In this document: piece after piece, positions 8,370 through 16,548 of the stretch | Layout of the letters: every line of letters starts with the position of its first letter | Position numbering within the stretch: position 1 is the first letter of the stretch | DNA from: an uncultured Bacillota bacterium | GTDB lineage: Bacteria > Bacillota_I > Bacilli_A > RF39 > UBA660 | NCBI GenBank assembly: GCA_948466255.1 | Contig: CAOJZV010000011.1 | Location: 1 to 35,639, forward strand | Reading direction: 5' to 3' | Length of the DNA: 35,639 nt | Position numbers and translations under genes: made by a program | The notes under the pieces: generated by a model | What the model saw: the letters and a program-made list of their open reading frames with translations, nothing else | Databases searched by the model: none | Told to the model about the DNA's origin: nothing

Positions 8370-8900
8370 ATCGCAGGTAAAAATAAAGATTTATTCGTTA
8401 ATGAACAAATACGTGCTAAAGAAGTTATGGTGATTGGGCCAAATGGAGAGCAATTAGGAGTAAAACCAATTAAGGATGCTCTTACTTTGGCATCTTATGC
8501 TGGATTTGATTTAGTTCTAATGAATCCAAAAGGAACTCCACCAGTTTGTAAAATAATGGATTATAATCGATATAAATATGATCAAAAGAAAAAACAAAAA
8601 GAGAACATGAAAAGACAAAGAGAAGCTAATTTAGAAATGAAAGAGTATAGATTATCTGTATCTATTGATGTTCACGACTTTAATACTAGGGTTAATAATG
8701 CTACTAAGTATTTACAAAAGGGACATAAAGTTAAGGTAAGTGTACGCTTTAAAGGTAGAGAAATGGCACATACTCATCTTGGTAAAGATGTACTTTTACG
8801 TTTTGCTGAGGCGACAAAAGATTTTGCTACAATAGAAGCGCAGCCTAAATTAGATGGTCGTTTCATGACAATGATACTCGCACCAATTAAAGAAAAATAG
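8370..8900 (+). CDS. infC: Translation initiation factor IF-3
   Basis: IF-3 binds the 30S subunit and rejects non-canonical start codons and initiator mismatches. The protein contains DLFVNEQIRAKEVMVIGPNG near the start and ends in the C-terminal domain with VRFKGREMAH. I place the start at ATC 8370, nine bases after GGAGG (8356-8360); this gives 176 residues, normal for the family. The in-frame ATG at 8331 lies inside the attenuator stem and would add a 13-residue tail foreign to IF-3. AUC or AUU starts are a known autoregulatory trait of infC, since IF-3 discriminates against its own start codon. First gene of infC-rpmI-rplT. Confidence 0.95.
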   Translation: MAGKNKDLFVNEQIRAKEVMVIGPNGEQLGVKPIKDALTLASYAGFDLVLMNPKGTPPVCKIMDYNRYKYDQKKKQKENMKRQREANLEMKEYRLSVSIDVHDFNTRVNNATKYLQKGHKVKVSVRFKGREMAHTHLGKDVLLRFAEATKDFATIEAQPKLDGRFMTMILAPIKEK

Positions 8901-8911
8901 GAGGAATTATT

Positions 8912-9112
8912 ATGGCTAATAAGGTTAAAGCAAAAACTCATAAAGGACTATCAAAAGTAGTTAAAAAAAGAAAAGGTGGATCTTATAAATATCAACCTGC
9001 TAATAAAAACCATAAATTAACTCATAAAAGTAATGCTTCAAGAAGAAGAAGACATCACGATTCAGAAATGGCAAGTTCTGATTTAAAAAGAGTTAAAGAT
9101 ATTCTTAAATAA
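8912..9112 (+). CDS. rpmI: 50S ribosomal protein L35
   Basis: The 66-residue, strongly basic protein has the L35 signature: AKTHKGLSKVVKKRKGG near the start, SNASRRRRHH in the middle and a terminal DLKRVKDIL. It is an accessory protein of the large subunit. Start ATG 8912 follows AGGAGGAATTATT. It sits 11 bases after infC and 21 before rplT, the universal order of this operon, and should share the upstream attenuator. Confidence 0.97.
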   Translation: MANKVKAKTHKGLSKVVKKRKGGSYKYQPANKNHKLTHKSNASRRRRHHDSEMASSDLKRVKDILK

Positions 9113-9133
9113 TAATTAGAGGAGGAAATATAA

Positions 9134-9700
9134 ATGACAAGAGTTAAAGGTGGTACAATTACTCGTGCCCGTCATAAAAAAGCTTTAAAACAAGCTAAAG
9201 GTTATTTTGGAAGTAAACATAGATTATATAAAACTGCAAAAGAACAAGTAAGACATTCTATGATGTATGCTTACAGAGATAGAAGACAAAGAAAAAGAGA
9301 TTTTAGAAAATTATGGATTACAAGAATCAATGCTGCTTGTAGACAAAATGATATTAGTTATTCTAGATTCATTAATGGTTTGTCAAAGGCTGGTGTTGAA
9401 ATTAACAGAAAAATGCTTTCTGAAATTGCAATTGACGATCCAAAAACATTTGCAGGCTTAGTAGAAACAGCTAAAAATGGTTTAGCTGGAAAAGTAGCTG
9501 CTCCAAAGACATCAGCTAAAGCTGAAGTTAAAGAAACAGCAAAAAAAGAAACTGCTAAGAAAGAAACAATAAAAAAAGAAGAATCTAAAGAAGATATTTC
9601 TAAATTAACAGTAGCTGAATTAAAAGCTATGGCTAAAGATAAAGGTGTAAAAGGATACACCACAATGAAAAAAGCTGAATTATTAGACGCACTTAAATAA
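9134..9700 (+). CDS. rplT: 50S ribosomal protein L20 with C-terminal SAP-like extension
   Basis: Residues 1-119 are an ordinary L20 ([50 protein letters not shown]), an early assembly protein of the 50S subunit and the regulator of its own operon. Most L20 proteins end there. This one continues in frame for about 69 residues: a Lys/Ala/Glu/Thr-rich linker, then [19 protein letters not shown] and [10 protein letters not shown], a helix-extension-helix pattern like SAP, HeH or Rho-N domains that bind nucleic acid. Base use and reading frame continue smoothly, so this looks like a true fusion. A terminator overlaps the stop. Confidence 0.95.
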   Translation: MTRVKGGTITRARHKKALKQAKGYFGSKHRLYKTAKEQVRHSMMYAYRDRRQRKRDFRKLWITRINAACRQNDISYSRFINGLSKAGVEINRKMLSEIAIDDPKTFAGLVETAKNGLAGKVAAPKTSAKAEVKETAKKETAKKETIKKEESKEDISKLTVAELKAMAKDKGVKGYTTMKKAELLDALK

Positions 9701-9713
9701 GTGGGTCTTTTTT
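9686..9713 (+). terminator. Intrinsic terminator of the infC operon
   Basis: GACGCACTT pairs with AAGTGGGTC (one mismatch) around the rplT stop codon region and is followed by six T. Confidence 0.75.
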
Positions 9714-9751
9714 ATATATAAGGAAAGTGATTTTTTACTCAGTGTTTTTTG

Positions 9752-9793
9752 TTAAAAATAGTGTTAGTGATTTTTACTCACTAACACTATTTA
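9752..9793 (-). terminator. Strong hairpin terminator of the lipid kinase gene
   Basis: A perfect 15-bp inverted repeat, AAATAGTGTTAGTGA (9756) against its complement (9778-9792), with a 7-base loop. On the reverse strand it is followed by five T. It overlaps the kinase stop codon and separates it from rplT. Confidence 0.85.
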
Positions 9794-10732
9794 TCTAAAT
9801 TTTCTTCCAACTAATTGTTTTATTTTTTTATTTGTTTTTACTTCTATTGTATTAGAACTATTAAGTATATCTATAGCATCACCATCACAGTTTACAGGAT
9901 AGATTGGAGTTTTATTTTCAAAAGTTAATTTTAAATAATCTGTTGTAAAAATTGAATCTTTTTTACTTCCCATACAACCTTCTTCTAAAACAAAAGTACT
10001 AGCTATTAAGCTTAAAAGTTCTTTTGGATTATGGACAATTGCGACATCAAATGTACCATTAGTCATATCTGCAAATGGATTGATTTTTAAATTAGCAAAC
10101 GATTTAGCATTAAATATGGCAATAAATATAGCATCAGTATTTATTTCATTATTTTTAGTTTGGTAGGTAATGTTATATGGATTATTAACTATATTTTTAT
10201 ATAATTCTGGATTTTTGAAAAATTGACTGGCTCCATATCTTATATAACTAAATGTTCCAGCATCTTTTTTATCGTCGCTCTCATCAATTAAGTAAGTTAC
10301 AGGTGCTAAAACACCCATAGCTCCTACATATGCAATTGCACGATCGTTTAAAGTAACAATATCGCGTTCTTCAATTATTCCATGTAATAATAATCTAGTT
10401 GCTATTTTAGGAAGGTATCTAGGTGTATTAGTGTTTGGCCCCATATCGTTGGTGGTTCCTGTTGGAATATGGCCATATAAAGCTTTTTGTTCATTTTTTA
10501 ATCTATTAAAACCTTCATAAGCCTTATTTACTGTTCCATCTCCGCCCATTGATAAAATGATATCAAATTCTTCGTTTAAATCCTGCATAGAATCAATTAA
10601 AAAGTTTTGATGATCACTATTTATAGGTACTGGAATATATCCGCTATCTTTAATTTCTTGAACAACGGCATTAAAAACTTTTTCTTTACATCCAGATGAA
10701 TTTTTATTATAAACTAATGCACATTTCTTCAT
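9791..10732 (-). CDS. Diacylglycerol/lipid kinase family protein (DagK/YegS-like)
   Basis: The 313-residue soluble kinase has the diacylglycerol kinase catalytic fold: VYNKNSSG at the N-terminus, ILSMGGDGTVNKA (GGDG at 63-66), and GHIPTGTTNDMGPNTNTP. Family members phosphorylate diacylglycerol or related lipids with ATP, recycling diacylglycerol released in lipoteichoic acid or membrane lipid metabolism; the true substrate here is not proven. I chose ATG 10732, preceded by AAGGGGGAAATTTAC; the ATG at 10756 lies only a few bases after the -10 box, where transcription would begin. It is divergent from murD. Confidence 0.88.
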   Translation of the reverse strand: MKKCALVYNKNSSGCKEKVFNAVVQEIKDSGYIPVPINSDHQNFLIDSMQDLNEEFDIILSMGGDGTVNKAYEGFNRLKNEQKALYGHIPTGTTNDMGPNTNTPRYLPKIATRLLLHGIIEERDIVTLNDRAIAYVGAMGVLAPVTYLIDESDDKKDAGTFSYIRYGASQFFKNPELYKNIVNNPYNITYQTKNNEINTDAIFIAIFNAKSFANLKINPFADMTNGTFDVAIVHNPKELLSLIASTFVLEEGCMGSKKDSIFTTDYLKLTFENKTPIYPVNCDGDAIDILNSSNTIEVKTNKKIKQLVGRKFR

Positions 10733-10758
10733 GTAAATTTCCCCCTTAAACTTCATAT

Positions 10759-10786
10759 ATTATATACCAATTTTAAAAAAATGCAA
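10759..10786 (-). promoter_or_regulatory. Promoter of the lipid kinase gene
   Basis: Reverse strand: TTGCAT at 10786-10781, a 16-base spacer, TATAAT at 10764-10759. It supports the kinase start at 10732. Confidence 0.65.
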
Positions 10787-10803
10787 ATTTTTAAAATTTG
10801 ATG

Positions 10804-10812
10804 TGATATAAT
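10804..10812 (+). promoter_or_regulatory. Extended -10 promoter of murD
   Basis: TGATATAAT at 10804-10812 is an extended -10 element (TGnTATAAT) about 20 bases ahead of the murD start, without a clear -35 box. Confidence 0.55.
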
Positions 10813-10832
10813 TAAAATAGGGGAGGATGTTT

Positions 10833-12161
10833 ATGTATAAAAATAAAAGAATCTTTGTATTAGGTATGGGTCGTAGTGGGATAGCAGTTAGTAAATTGCT
10901 TTGTAAGGACAATGATATTTTACTTACTGATATTAAATGCGATGATAATAAATTAATTAGTGAGTTAGAAAAGTTAGGAATTAGTGTAGCTATTACTGAA
11001 AATCAAGCAGAATTAATTAATGGAAATTTTGATTACTTAATTAAAAATCCTGGGGTGTTTCCTAATAATGATGTTGTAGTAAAAGCTAAAAAATTAGGTA
11101 TTCCAGTAATTAATGAAATGGAAGTTGCTTATAATATGCTACCTGAAAATATTAAAATTATTGGTATTACTGGTTCAAATGGTAAAACCACCACAACACT
11201 TTTAACGTACGAGATACTTAAGATAGCAGGATTACCAGTACATATGGGTGGAAATATTGGTATTCCTTTGTGTGATTTAGTTAATGAAGTTAAAAGTGGT
11301 GATATTTTAGTTTTAGAAATTTCTAGTCATCAATTATTAGATTTTGACAAGTTTAAAACAGACATTAGTGTTTTAACTAATTTTAGCGAAGTGCATTTAG
11401 ATATGTTTGGAACTTATGAAAATTATAAACAAAACAAATTAAGAATTTTTGATTTTCATGATGAATCTAATATTGCAATAATAAATTCTAATGATAAAGA
11501 GGTTTTAGAATATACTAAAAATATTCCTTCAAAGAAAATTTATTTTAATAGTGAAGTGGATGCAGATATATGTATTAAAAACGATGAAATTTATTATGAT
11601 TCAAATAAAATTTGTGATTTAAATGATATTAGATTAAAAGGAAAACATAATTATGAAAATGTTATGTGTGCTATTTTAATAGCTAAACAATTCGGGGTTG
11701 ATAACGAGGCTATTAAAGAGGCTTTAAATAATTTTGCAGGGGCCGAACATAGAATGGAATTTGTTAGAAGATTTAAAGATAGAGAATTTTATAATGATTC
11801 AAAAGCAACTAATAATACATCAACGATAACAGCTTTATCTTCATTTGAAACACCAGTAATCTTATTACTTGGTGGTTTAGATAGAGGATTACCTTTTGAT
11901 GAGTTAGGTAAATATATGGATAATGTTAAAGCTGTAGTTTGTTATGGTGAAACGAAAGATAAAATTGAAGCATTTTGTGATAAAATAAATATACCAGTTA
12001 CTAAAGTTGATAATTTAGAAGAAGCTACAAGGTATGCTTATAATATTTCTGAAAAAGGTGATACAATTTTATTAAGCCCTGCTTGTGCTAGTTGGGATCA
12101 ATTTAAATCTTTTGAAGAGAGAGGTAAAAAGTTTAAAGAAATTATTAACAACTTACTATAA
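10833..12161 (+). CDS. murD: UDP-N-acetylmuramoylalanine--D-glutamate ligase
   Basis: MurD adds D-glutamate to UDP-MurNAc-L-Ala in the cytoplasm using ATP. The N-terminal Rossmann domain starts FVLGMGRSGIA; the central ATPase domain has GITGSNGKTTTT (about residues 111-122) and LEISSHQL; the C-terminal domain has AGAEHRMEFV, YNDSKATNNTST and LLSPACASWDQF, all MurD hallmarks. I chose ATG 10833, six bases after GGGGAGG; ATG 10827 directly abuts that site and is too close. The protein has 442 residues, normal length. It is separated from mraY here by a HAD gene and a surface gene, so the usual division and cell wall cluster is broken up. Confidence 0.96.
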   Translation: MYKNKRIFVLGMGRSGIAVSKLLCKDNDILLTDIKCDDNKLISELEKLGISVAITENQAELINGNFDYLIKNPGVFPNNDVVVKAKKLGIPVINEMEVAYNMLPENIKIIGITGSNGKTTTTLLTYEILKIAGLPVHMGGNIGIPLCDLVNEVKSGDILVLEISSHQLLDFDKFKTDISVLTNFSEVHLDMFGTYENYKQNKLRIFDFHDESNIAIINSNDKEVLEYTKNIPSKKIYFNSEVDADICIKNDEIYYDSNKICDLNDIRLKGKHNYENVMCAILIAKQFGVDNEAIKEALNNFAGAEHRMEFVRRFKDREFYNDSKATNNTSTITALSSFETPVILLLGGLDRGLPFDELGKYMDNVKAVVCYGETKDKIEAFCDKINIPVTKVDNLEEATRYAYNISEKGDTILLSPACASWDQFKSFEERGKKFKEIINNLL

Positions 12162-12173
12162 TTTCTTTTTTTC

Positions 12174-12203
12174 TTGTCAAAATATATATTTTTAGGTTAT
12201 AAT
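12174..12203 (+). promoter_or_regulatory. Promoter of the HAD gene
   Basis: TTGTCA at 12174, an 18-base spacer and TATAAT at 12198, about 27 bases ahead of the start codon. Confidence 0.65.
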
Positions 12204-12229
12204 GTCAATAGTAAATAGGAGTTGGTAGT

Positions 12230-12724
12230 ATGACTAATTTGTATATTGACTTTGATGGGGTAATTGTCAATTCTATTGATGTTACTTATAAAATGGCTTC
12301 TGATTTAGGCATAGAAAGAAATGAAGAGAATTATTCTAAATTTTATCAAAATTTAGATTGGTGTGATGTTCTTAAAAAAAGTAAACCTATTAATGATAGT
12401 TGGAAGTGTCTTCAAAAAATAATTGATAGTGATAAATTTAATGTAGCTATTTTAACCCATGTTAATTCTCTTGCTGAAATAGAAGAAAAGGTTAAAATGA
12501 TAAGGCGACATTTTAAAGATATTACAATAATTTCAGTACCCAAATCAATTTCTAAAACTAATATGCTTAAAGCTGAGGGGTCAGTTTTGGTAGATGATTT
12601 TGTAGGCAATTTAGATGAATGGAAAGCTGCGGGGGGATATGGAATTAGGTTTGATTTAGATATGGATGGAAAAGGTTATCCTGTTATTGATAGATTGGAT
12701 GTTTTAGTTGATATGATTGATTAA
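12230..12724 (+). CDS. HAD-superfamily hydrolase (nucleotidase-like)
   Basis: The 164-residue protein has all four HAD motifs: DFDGVIV (nucleophile D7 and acid D9), a Thr in VAILTHVNS, a Lys in SISKTNML, and the acidic pair in VLVDDFVGN. The cap is a short helical insertion. Size and motif spacing resemble the 5'(3')-deoxyribonucleotidase group, so a phosphatase acting on nucleotides or other small phosphates is likely; the substrate cannot be read from the sequence. It has its own promoter and terminator, and is not part of the murD operon. AGGAGTTGGTAGT precedes the ATG. Confidence 0.8.
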   Translation: MTNLYIDFDGVIVNSIDVTYKMASDLGIERNEENYSKFYQNLDWCDVLKKSKPINDSWKCLQKIIDSDKFNVAILTHVNSLAEIEEKVKMIRRHFKDITIISVPKSISKTNMLKAEGSVLVDDFVGNLDEWKAAGGYGIRFDLDMDGKGYPVIDRLDVLVDMID

Positions 12725-12745
12725 GTAGATTTTTCTACTTTTTTT
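12723..12745 (+). terminator. Intrinsic terminator after the HAD gene
   Basis: AAGTAGA-TTTT-TCTACTT followed by five T. It isolates the poly-G promoter downstream. Confidence 0.85.
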
Positions 12746-12782
12746 ATTTGCAGATTTTTACACAATTTACCCTTAAAATTAC

Positions 12783-12814
12783 TTGCCAAAACCAGGGGGG
12801 GGGGGGGGTATAAT
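12783..12814 (+). promoter_or_regulatory. Poly-G spacer promoter, copy 1 (14 G)
   Basis: TTGCCA (12783-12788), then AAACCA, fourteen G (12795-12808) and TATAAT (12809-12814). The spacer is 20 bases, three above the optimum, so this copy is predicted weak; loss of three G would give 17. About 45 bases around it match copies 2 and 3, including CTTAAAA and CACTTGCCAAAACCAG-like sequence. The homopolymer between -35 and -10 is the layout of slip-strand phase-variable promoters. Confidence 0.85.
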
Positions 12815-12841
12815 ATATTTAAGATAAAGTAGGTGAAAAAT

Positions 12842-13912
12842 ATGAGAAGAAGAAGACGAAGAAAACAAAGAAAAATAATAATCATATCAAGCTTAACATT
12901 ATTATTTATAATGACAGTAGGGTATGCAGCATTTCAAACAAATATAAGTATAACTGCTAAGGGAAATGTTAAATGGGATGAAGCATGTGTAAATGGTAAT
13001 GAATGGACTTATGAATATAAAGATAATACAATTTACGATTTTTCCGCGCCTTGCTCAGGAACTTATAAATTAGAAACATGGGGAGCTCAAGGTGGAAGCG
13101 CTTTAACTTTAGAAGGTGGCTATGGTGGTTATTCAGTTGGAAATATTGACTTAAGAAGAAAACAACAATTATATATAGTTGTTGGTGGAAGAGGAGAATC
13201 ATCTGGAGAGATGACATTAAACACAAATGAATTTACTATATTAAATGGCGGTTATAATGGTGGCGGAAAAGGAGCAAGAGGATATTGTAGCGGTAATTTG
13301 AGACATGCTACTAGTGGTGGTGGTGCAACTCATATTGCAACATCTTCAGGACTTTTATCTTCTTTTGAAAATAATAAAGAAAATGTTATTATTGTTGCTG
13401 GAGGTGGTGGCGGAGCTTATTGTTCTAGTTTGGATGGAAAAACAATTCGTTCAGGTGGTCCTAATGGAGTAGGAGGCTCTGCTGGAGGATATATCGGTAA
13501 TAGTGCTCCTTGGAGTGGTAGCAGTGGTAATGGAATAAATTATATTGCTACTGGAGGAAATCAAGATGTTGGTGGGAATAGTGGTAGTAGTTATATAAAT
13601 GATAATAGTGTTAGTGGTGGATTTGGACAGGGTGGTCAAATCAGCTCTGAAGGTGGCTGTAGTAATCCTGTTGGTGGGGGTAGTGGTTATTATGGCGGCG
13701 GCCTTAGTAGATATGCCCCTGCTGCTGGAGGATCTAGTTATATAAATAATCCAAATTTAAAAGAAAAGCATATGGTCTGTTATAATTGTACTACAAGTGA
13801 TAATGAAGGGACTAAAACTATTACTACAACAAAAATAAGTGAAACGCCAGCCACAGATACCGCTAAAAAAGGTGATGGCTATGCCAAAATAACCTTATTA
13901 TCGCATAATTAA
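12842..13912 (+). CDS. Exported glycine-rich protein under poly-G promoter
   Basis: The 356-residue protein has a leader of basic residues (MRRRRRRKQRK) and a membrane segment ending GYAAFQTNISITAKGN, then an extracellular domain. From about residue 35 this is a glycine-rich domain of the Gly_rich (PF12810) type: WGAQGGSA, GGYGGYSVG, LYIVVGGRG, GGGATHIA, VIIVAGGGGGA, ending GDGYAKITLL. No sortase motif is visible, so it is probably held by the N-terminal segment or released. ATG 12842 follows AGGTGA by five bases; the upstream GTG 12833 lies in that site. The leader is almost the same as in the gene at 31082, at DNA level too. Function unknown; surface adhesion or matrix is likely. Confidence 0.85.
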   Translation: MRRRRRRKQRKIIIISSLTLLFIMTVGYAAFQTNISITAKGNVKWDEACVNGNEWTYEYKDNTIYDFSAPCSGTYKLETWGAQGGSALTLEGGYGGYSVGNIDLRRKQQLYIVVGGRGESSGEMTLNTNEFTILNGGYNGGGKGARGYCSGNLRHATSGGGATHIATSSGLLSSFENNKENVIIVAGGGGGAYCSSLDGKTIRSGGPNGVGGSAGGYIGNSAPWSGSSGNGINYIATGGNQDVGGNSGSSYINDNSVSGGFGQGGQISSEGGCSNPVGGGSGYYGGGLSRYAPAAGGSSYINNPNLKEKHMVCYNCTTSDNEGTKTITTTKISETPATDTAKKGDGYAKITLLSHN

Positions 13913-13926
13913 AAAAGTTTAATTTT

Positions 13927-13957
13927 AGAATAAATGTTTAGTTTATTCTTTTATTTT
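13927..13957 (+). terminator. Intrinsic terminator after the glycine-rich gene
   Basis: AGAATAAA pairs with TTTATTCT around a 7-base loop and is followed by a T-rich tail. Confidence 0.75.
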
Positions 13958-13989
13958 CTTTAAAACTATATACAAAAAGCTTAAAAAAA

Positions 13990-13998
13990 TGGTATAAT
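13990..13998 (+). promoter_or_regulatory. Extended -10 promoter of mraY
   Basis: TGGTATAAT at 13990-13998 is an extended -10 element 25 bases before the chosen mraY start. It overlaps the alternative ATG at 13997, which argues against that start. Confidence 0.55.
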
Positions 13999-14023
13999 GA
14001 TAATTAGTTTGGAGTGTGATGCA

Positions 14024-15016
14024 ATGTTAGTACTTGCTAAGGCTGTTATGGCTATAATGCTAGGATTTGTCACAACTGTTATTTTTGGCTATTTTGTAGT
14101 GAAGTGGCTTAGAAAAGAAAAAATTGGACAAAATGTAAGCAAAACTTTAGGTAAACGTCATGAATCTAAACAAGGGACTCCAACAATGGGTGGAATTATG
14201 TTTATTATTCCCATTGTGATTATCACAGTCCTCTTAATATTAACCGGTAAAATGCAATTTAGTCCTAACTTATTTATTGTTTTATTTGTCTTTATTGCAT
14301 ATGCTTTATTGGGATATATTGATGATTATTTGGTTGTAAAAAAACACAACAATAAAGGTTTATCCATTTTTGTTAAATTACTGATTCAACTAGTAATTGC
14401 CCTTGTATTCTTCTACATTTATTTAAGTAGTGGAAATGAACCAGTTTTAAACATTCATACGTTAGGTATTGAAATACATATGGGCTGGTTATATGGATTA
14501 TTCTTATTGTTTGTGCTAGTGGGTAGTAGTAACGCTGTAAATATTACTGATGGATTAGATGGTCTTGCTGGAGGGCTTTCAGCGATTGCTTTCTTTGCAT
14601 TTGGTATTATTTGTTGGGGATCAACCTGGACATCAGGTTATCAAGATTTGGCAATTTTCTGTTTTGTCACAGTAGGTGCTTTGGTTGGATTTTTAGTTTA
14701 TAATGCTCATCCAGCAAAAGTATTTATGGGTGATACTGGATCACTAGCACTTGGCGCAGTTTTAGGTAGTGTAGCTATTATCACTAACCACGAAATTACA
14801 CTTGGTGTAGTAGCAGGAGTATTTATTATTGAAACACTTAGTGTTATTATTCAATTAACCGCAATTAAAAAATTCAATAGAAAAGTGTTTTTGATGGCAC
14901 CAATTCACCATCATTTTGAAAAATTAGGTTGGACTGAAAATGATATTGTTCGTTTGTTTTGGTCGATAGGTTTAATGCTTAGTATGGCGGCTATTGGATT
15001 TGGAGTATGGTTATAA
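14024..15016 (+). CDS. mraY: Phospho-N-acetylmuramoyl-pentapeptide transferase
   Basis: MraY transfers phospho-MurNAc-pentapeptide to undecaprenyl phosphate, making lipid I. The 330-residue protein has about ten membrane segments and the family's loops: GTPTMGGIMF, DDYLVVKKHNNKGLS with the Asp pair, NITDGLDGLAGG, FMGDTGSLALG and PIHHHFEKLGW. I chose ATG 14024, nine bases after GGAG; the longer reading from 13997 starts inside the promoter. The gene sits just ahead of tig with a 25-base gap and may be co-transcribed with it. Together with MurD and the PBP it shows a complete lipid II route. Confidence 0.97.
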   Translation: MLVLAKAVMAIMLGFVTTVIFGYFVVKWLRKEKIGQNVSKTLGKRHESKQGTPTMGGIMFIIPIVIITVLLILTGKMQFSPNLFIVLFVFIAYALLGYIDDYLVVKKHNNKGLSIFVKLLIQLVIALVFFYIYLSSGNEPVLNIHTLGIEIHMGWLYGLFLLFVLVGSSNAVNITDGLDGLAGGLSAIAFFAFGIICWGSTWTSGYQDLAIFCFVTVGALVGFLVYNAHPAKVFMGDTGSLALGAVLGSVAIITNHEITLGVVAGVFIIETLSVIIQLTAIKKFNRKVFLMAPIHHHFEKLGWTENDIVRLFWSIGLMLSMAAIGFGVWL

Positions 15017-15041
15017 AAATTAATTAAAGGAGGAATTATTT

Positions 15042-16301
15042 ATGAGTAAAGTAAAAGAAATAGAAATTAAAATTGAAGGAAAAGAATGGGAAGAGGCATT
15101 AGATAAGGCTTTTGAAAAAGCTAATAAAAAAGTAAAAATCGATGGTTTTAGACCTGGTAAAGCCCCAAAAGATGTATTTGTAAAAAAATACGGAAAAGAA
15201 GTTTTATATCAAGATGCTGCTGATTTAGTAATTGAAAAAGCTTATATGCAAATGCTTGAAGAAAATAAAGATGTAGTTTCTGAATTAGTTGCTAAACCAG
15301 AAATTACTTTTAAAAATATTGATGATAAAGGAATTGAATTTAATTTTGTATTAACTTTAAGACCAGATGTTAAACTTGGTAAATACAAAGGTTTAAAAGT
15401 TGTAAAAGAAAAAGCTGAAGTAGCTAAAGATGAAATTAAAAGTGCTATTGAAAATATTCGTAATAGATATGCTGAAAACGTATTAAAAGAAGAAAAAATC
15501 GAAAATGGTGATATTGCTATTATTGATTTTGATGGTTCAGTAGATGGTGTACCATTTGATGGTGGTAAAGCTGAAAACTATGCTTTAACTATTGGTAGTG
15601 GTATGTTTATCCCAGGATTTGAGGAACAATTAATTGGCCTTAAAGCTGGAGATGAAAAAGATGTAGTAGTTACTTTCCCTAAAGATTATCATGCTGAAGA
15701 TCTTAAAGGTAAGGAAGCTGTATTTAAAGTTAAAGTACATGAAGTTAAAGAAGTTAAAGTACCAGAACTTGATAAAGACTTTTTTGCTGATTTAGCAATG
15801 GAAGGTGTAGATTCAGTAGAAACTTTAGGAGCTGAAATTTCTAAAAATATTTTAGAACACAAAAACGCTGAAATTGAAAATAAATATATGGATGCTTTAT
15901 TAGATGAAGCTGCTAAAAATGTTGAGGTTGAAATTCCAGAAGCTATGGTTAATGAAGAACTTGATCGTATGATTAAACAATATGGTGAAAGTTTACAAAT
16001 GCAAGGAATCACTTTAGAACAATTTTATCAATTCACAAATTCTGATGAACAAGCTTTAAGAGATCAAATGACTGAAGAAGCTAAGAAAAGAATTACTTAT
16101 AGACTTATGCTTGAGGAAATCGCTAAAGCAGAAAAAATTGAAATTTCTGATAAAGATGCTGAAAAACAAGCTAAGGAATATGCTGATAAATATGGCATGG
16201 ATAAAGATGAATTCTTAAAATTATTTGGTGGCCTTGAAATGGTTAAATATGATTTACAAATGCGTAAGGCTATGGAAATTCTTAAAGGTGAAGAAAAATA
16301 G
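15042..16301 (+). CDS. tig: Trigger factor, ribosome-associated chaperone
   Basis: Trigger factor docks at the ribosomal exit tunnel (protein L23) and shelters nascent chains; its middle domain is a peptidyl-prolyl isomerase of the FKBP type. The 419-residue length is normal. The ribosome-binding loop GFRPGKAPKDV is at about residues 38-48. The isomerase domain spans about 150-240, with IDFDGSVDGVPFDGG, IPGFEEQLIGLKAGDE and FPKDYHAEDLKGK. The rest is the helical chaperone arm. AAAGGAGGAATTATTT precedes ATG 15042. A strong terminator overlaps the stop. Confidence 0.97.
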   Translation: MSKVKEIEIKIEGKEWEEALDKAFEKANKKVKIDGFRPGKAPKDVFVKKYGKEVLYQDAADLVIEKAYMQMLEENKDVVSELVAKPEITFKNIDDKGIEFNFVLTLRPDVKLGKYKGLKVVKEKAEVAKDEIKSAIENIRNRYAENVLKEEKIENGDIAIIDFDGSVDGVPFDGGKAENYALTIGSGMFIPGFEEQLIGLKAGDEKDVVVTFPKDYHAEDLKGKEAVFKVKVHEVKEVKVPELDKDFFADLAMEGVDSVETLGAEISKNILEHKNAEIENKYMDALLDEAAKNVEVEIPEAMVNEELDRMIKQYGESLQMQGITLEQFYQFTNSDEQALRDQMTEEAKKRITYRLMLEEIAKAEKIEISDKDAEKQAKEYADKYGMDKDEFLKLFGGLEMVKYDLQMRKAMEILKGEEK

Positions 16302-16323
16302 GATAAAAAATCCTATTTTTTTT
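16294..16323 (+). terminator. Intrinsic terminator after tig
   Basis: A 10-bp perfect stem AAAAATAGGA with TCCTATTTTT around A-rich loop, followed by T residues. It spans the tig stop codon. Confidence 0.85.
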
Positions 16324-16369
16324 ACTAACTTTCTATTTTTGTGTGGTTTTTCCTTACAAATTTGGTATT

Positions 16370-16424
16370 TTTGCCTAAGGCAAATTTCCTTTTTTTGTGT
16401 ATAAAAGTATTCCCAATTTGGGAA
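16370..16424. repeat. Two short odd-centred palindromes
   Basis: TTTGCCTAAGGCAAA (16370-16384) and TTCCCAATTTGGGAA (16410-16424) are both 15-base palindromes with a single central base, 25 bases apart, in the gap between tig and the toxin promoter. The first is followed by T-rich sequence and may act as a terminator; the second ends 9 bases before the -35 box of the toxin gene and might be a protein site. No regulator is assigned. Confidence 0.45.
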
Positions 16425-16433
16425 ATTTGTCAT

Positions 16434-16462
16434 TTGACTATTGGGTTGGATTAGTTTAAATT
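16434..16462 (+). promoter_or_regulatory. Promoter of type I toxin candidate, locus A
   Basis: TTGACT at 16434, a 17-base spacer and TAAATT at 16457. Transcription would start near 16469, giving a leader of about 80 bases. Confidence 0.6.
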
Positions 16463-16548
16463 AGTTTCTCGTGGAAACATTGTAACCGCTATTGGTGTCT
16501 GCCTATTTATTTTGGGGGTTTTGGTCTCAAAATAGGAGGCTTGGTATT

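Noticed and set aside
9540-9700. Frameshift or misassembly as source of the long L20
   Set aside because: The frame, codon style and terminator continue smoothly and the tail has its own domain-like pattern, so a real extension is the simpler reading.
12795-12808. Poly-G runs as G-quadruplex or assembly error only
   Set aside because: Four copies at the same place between promoter boxes, with slightly different lengths and flanks, argue for function; exact counts should still be treated with caution because homopolymers are hard to sequence.
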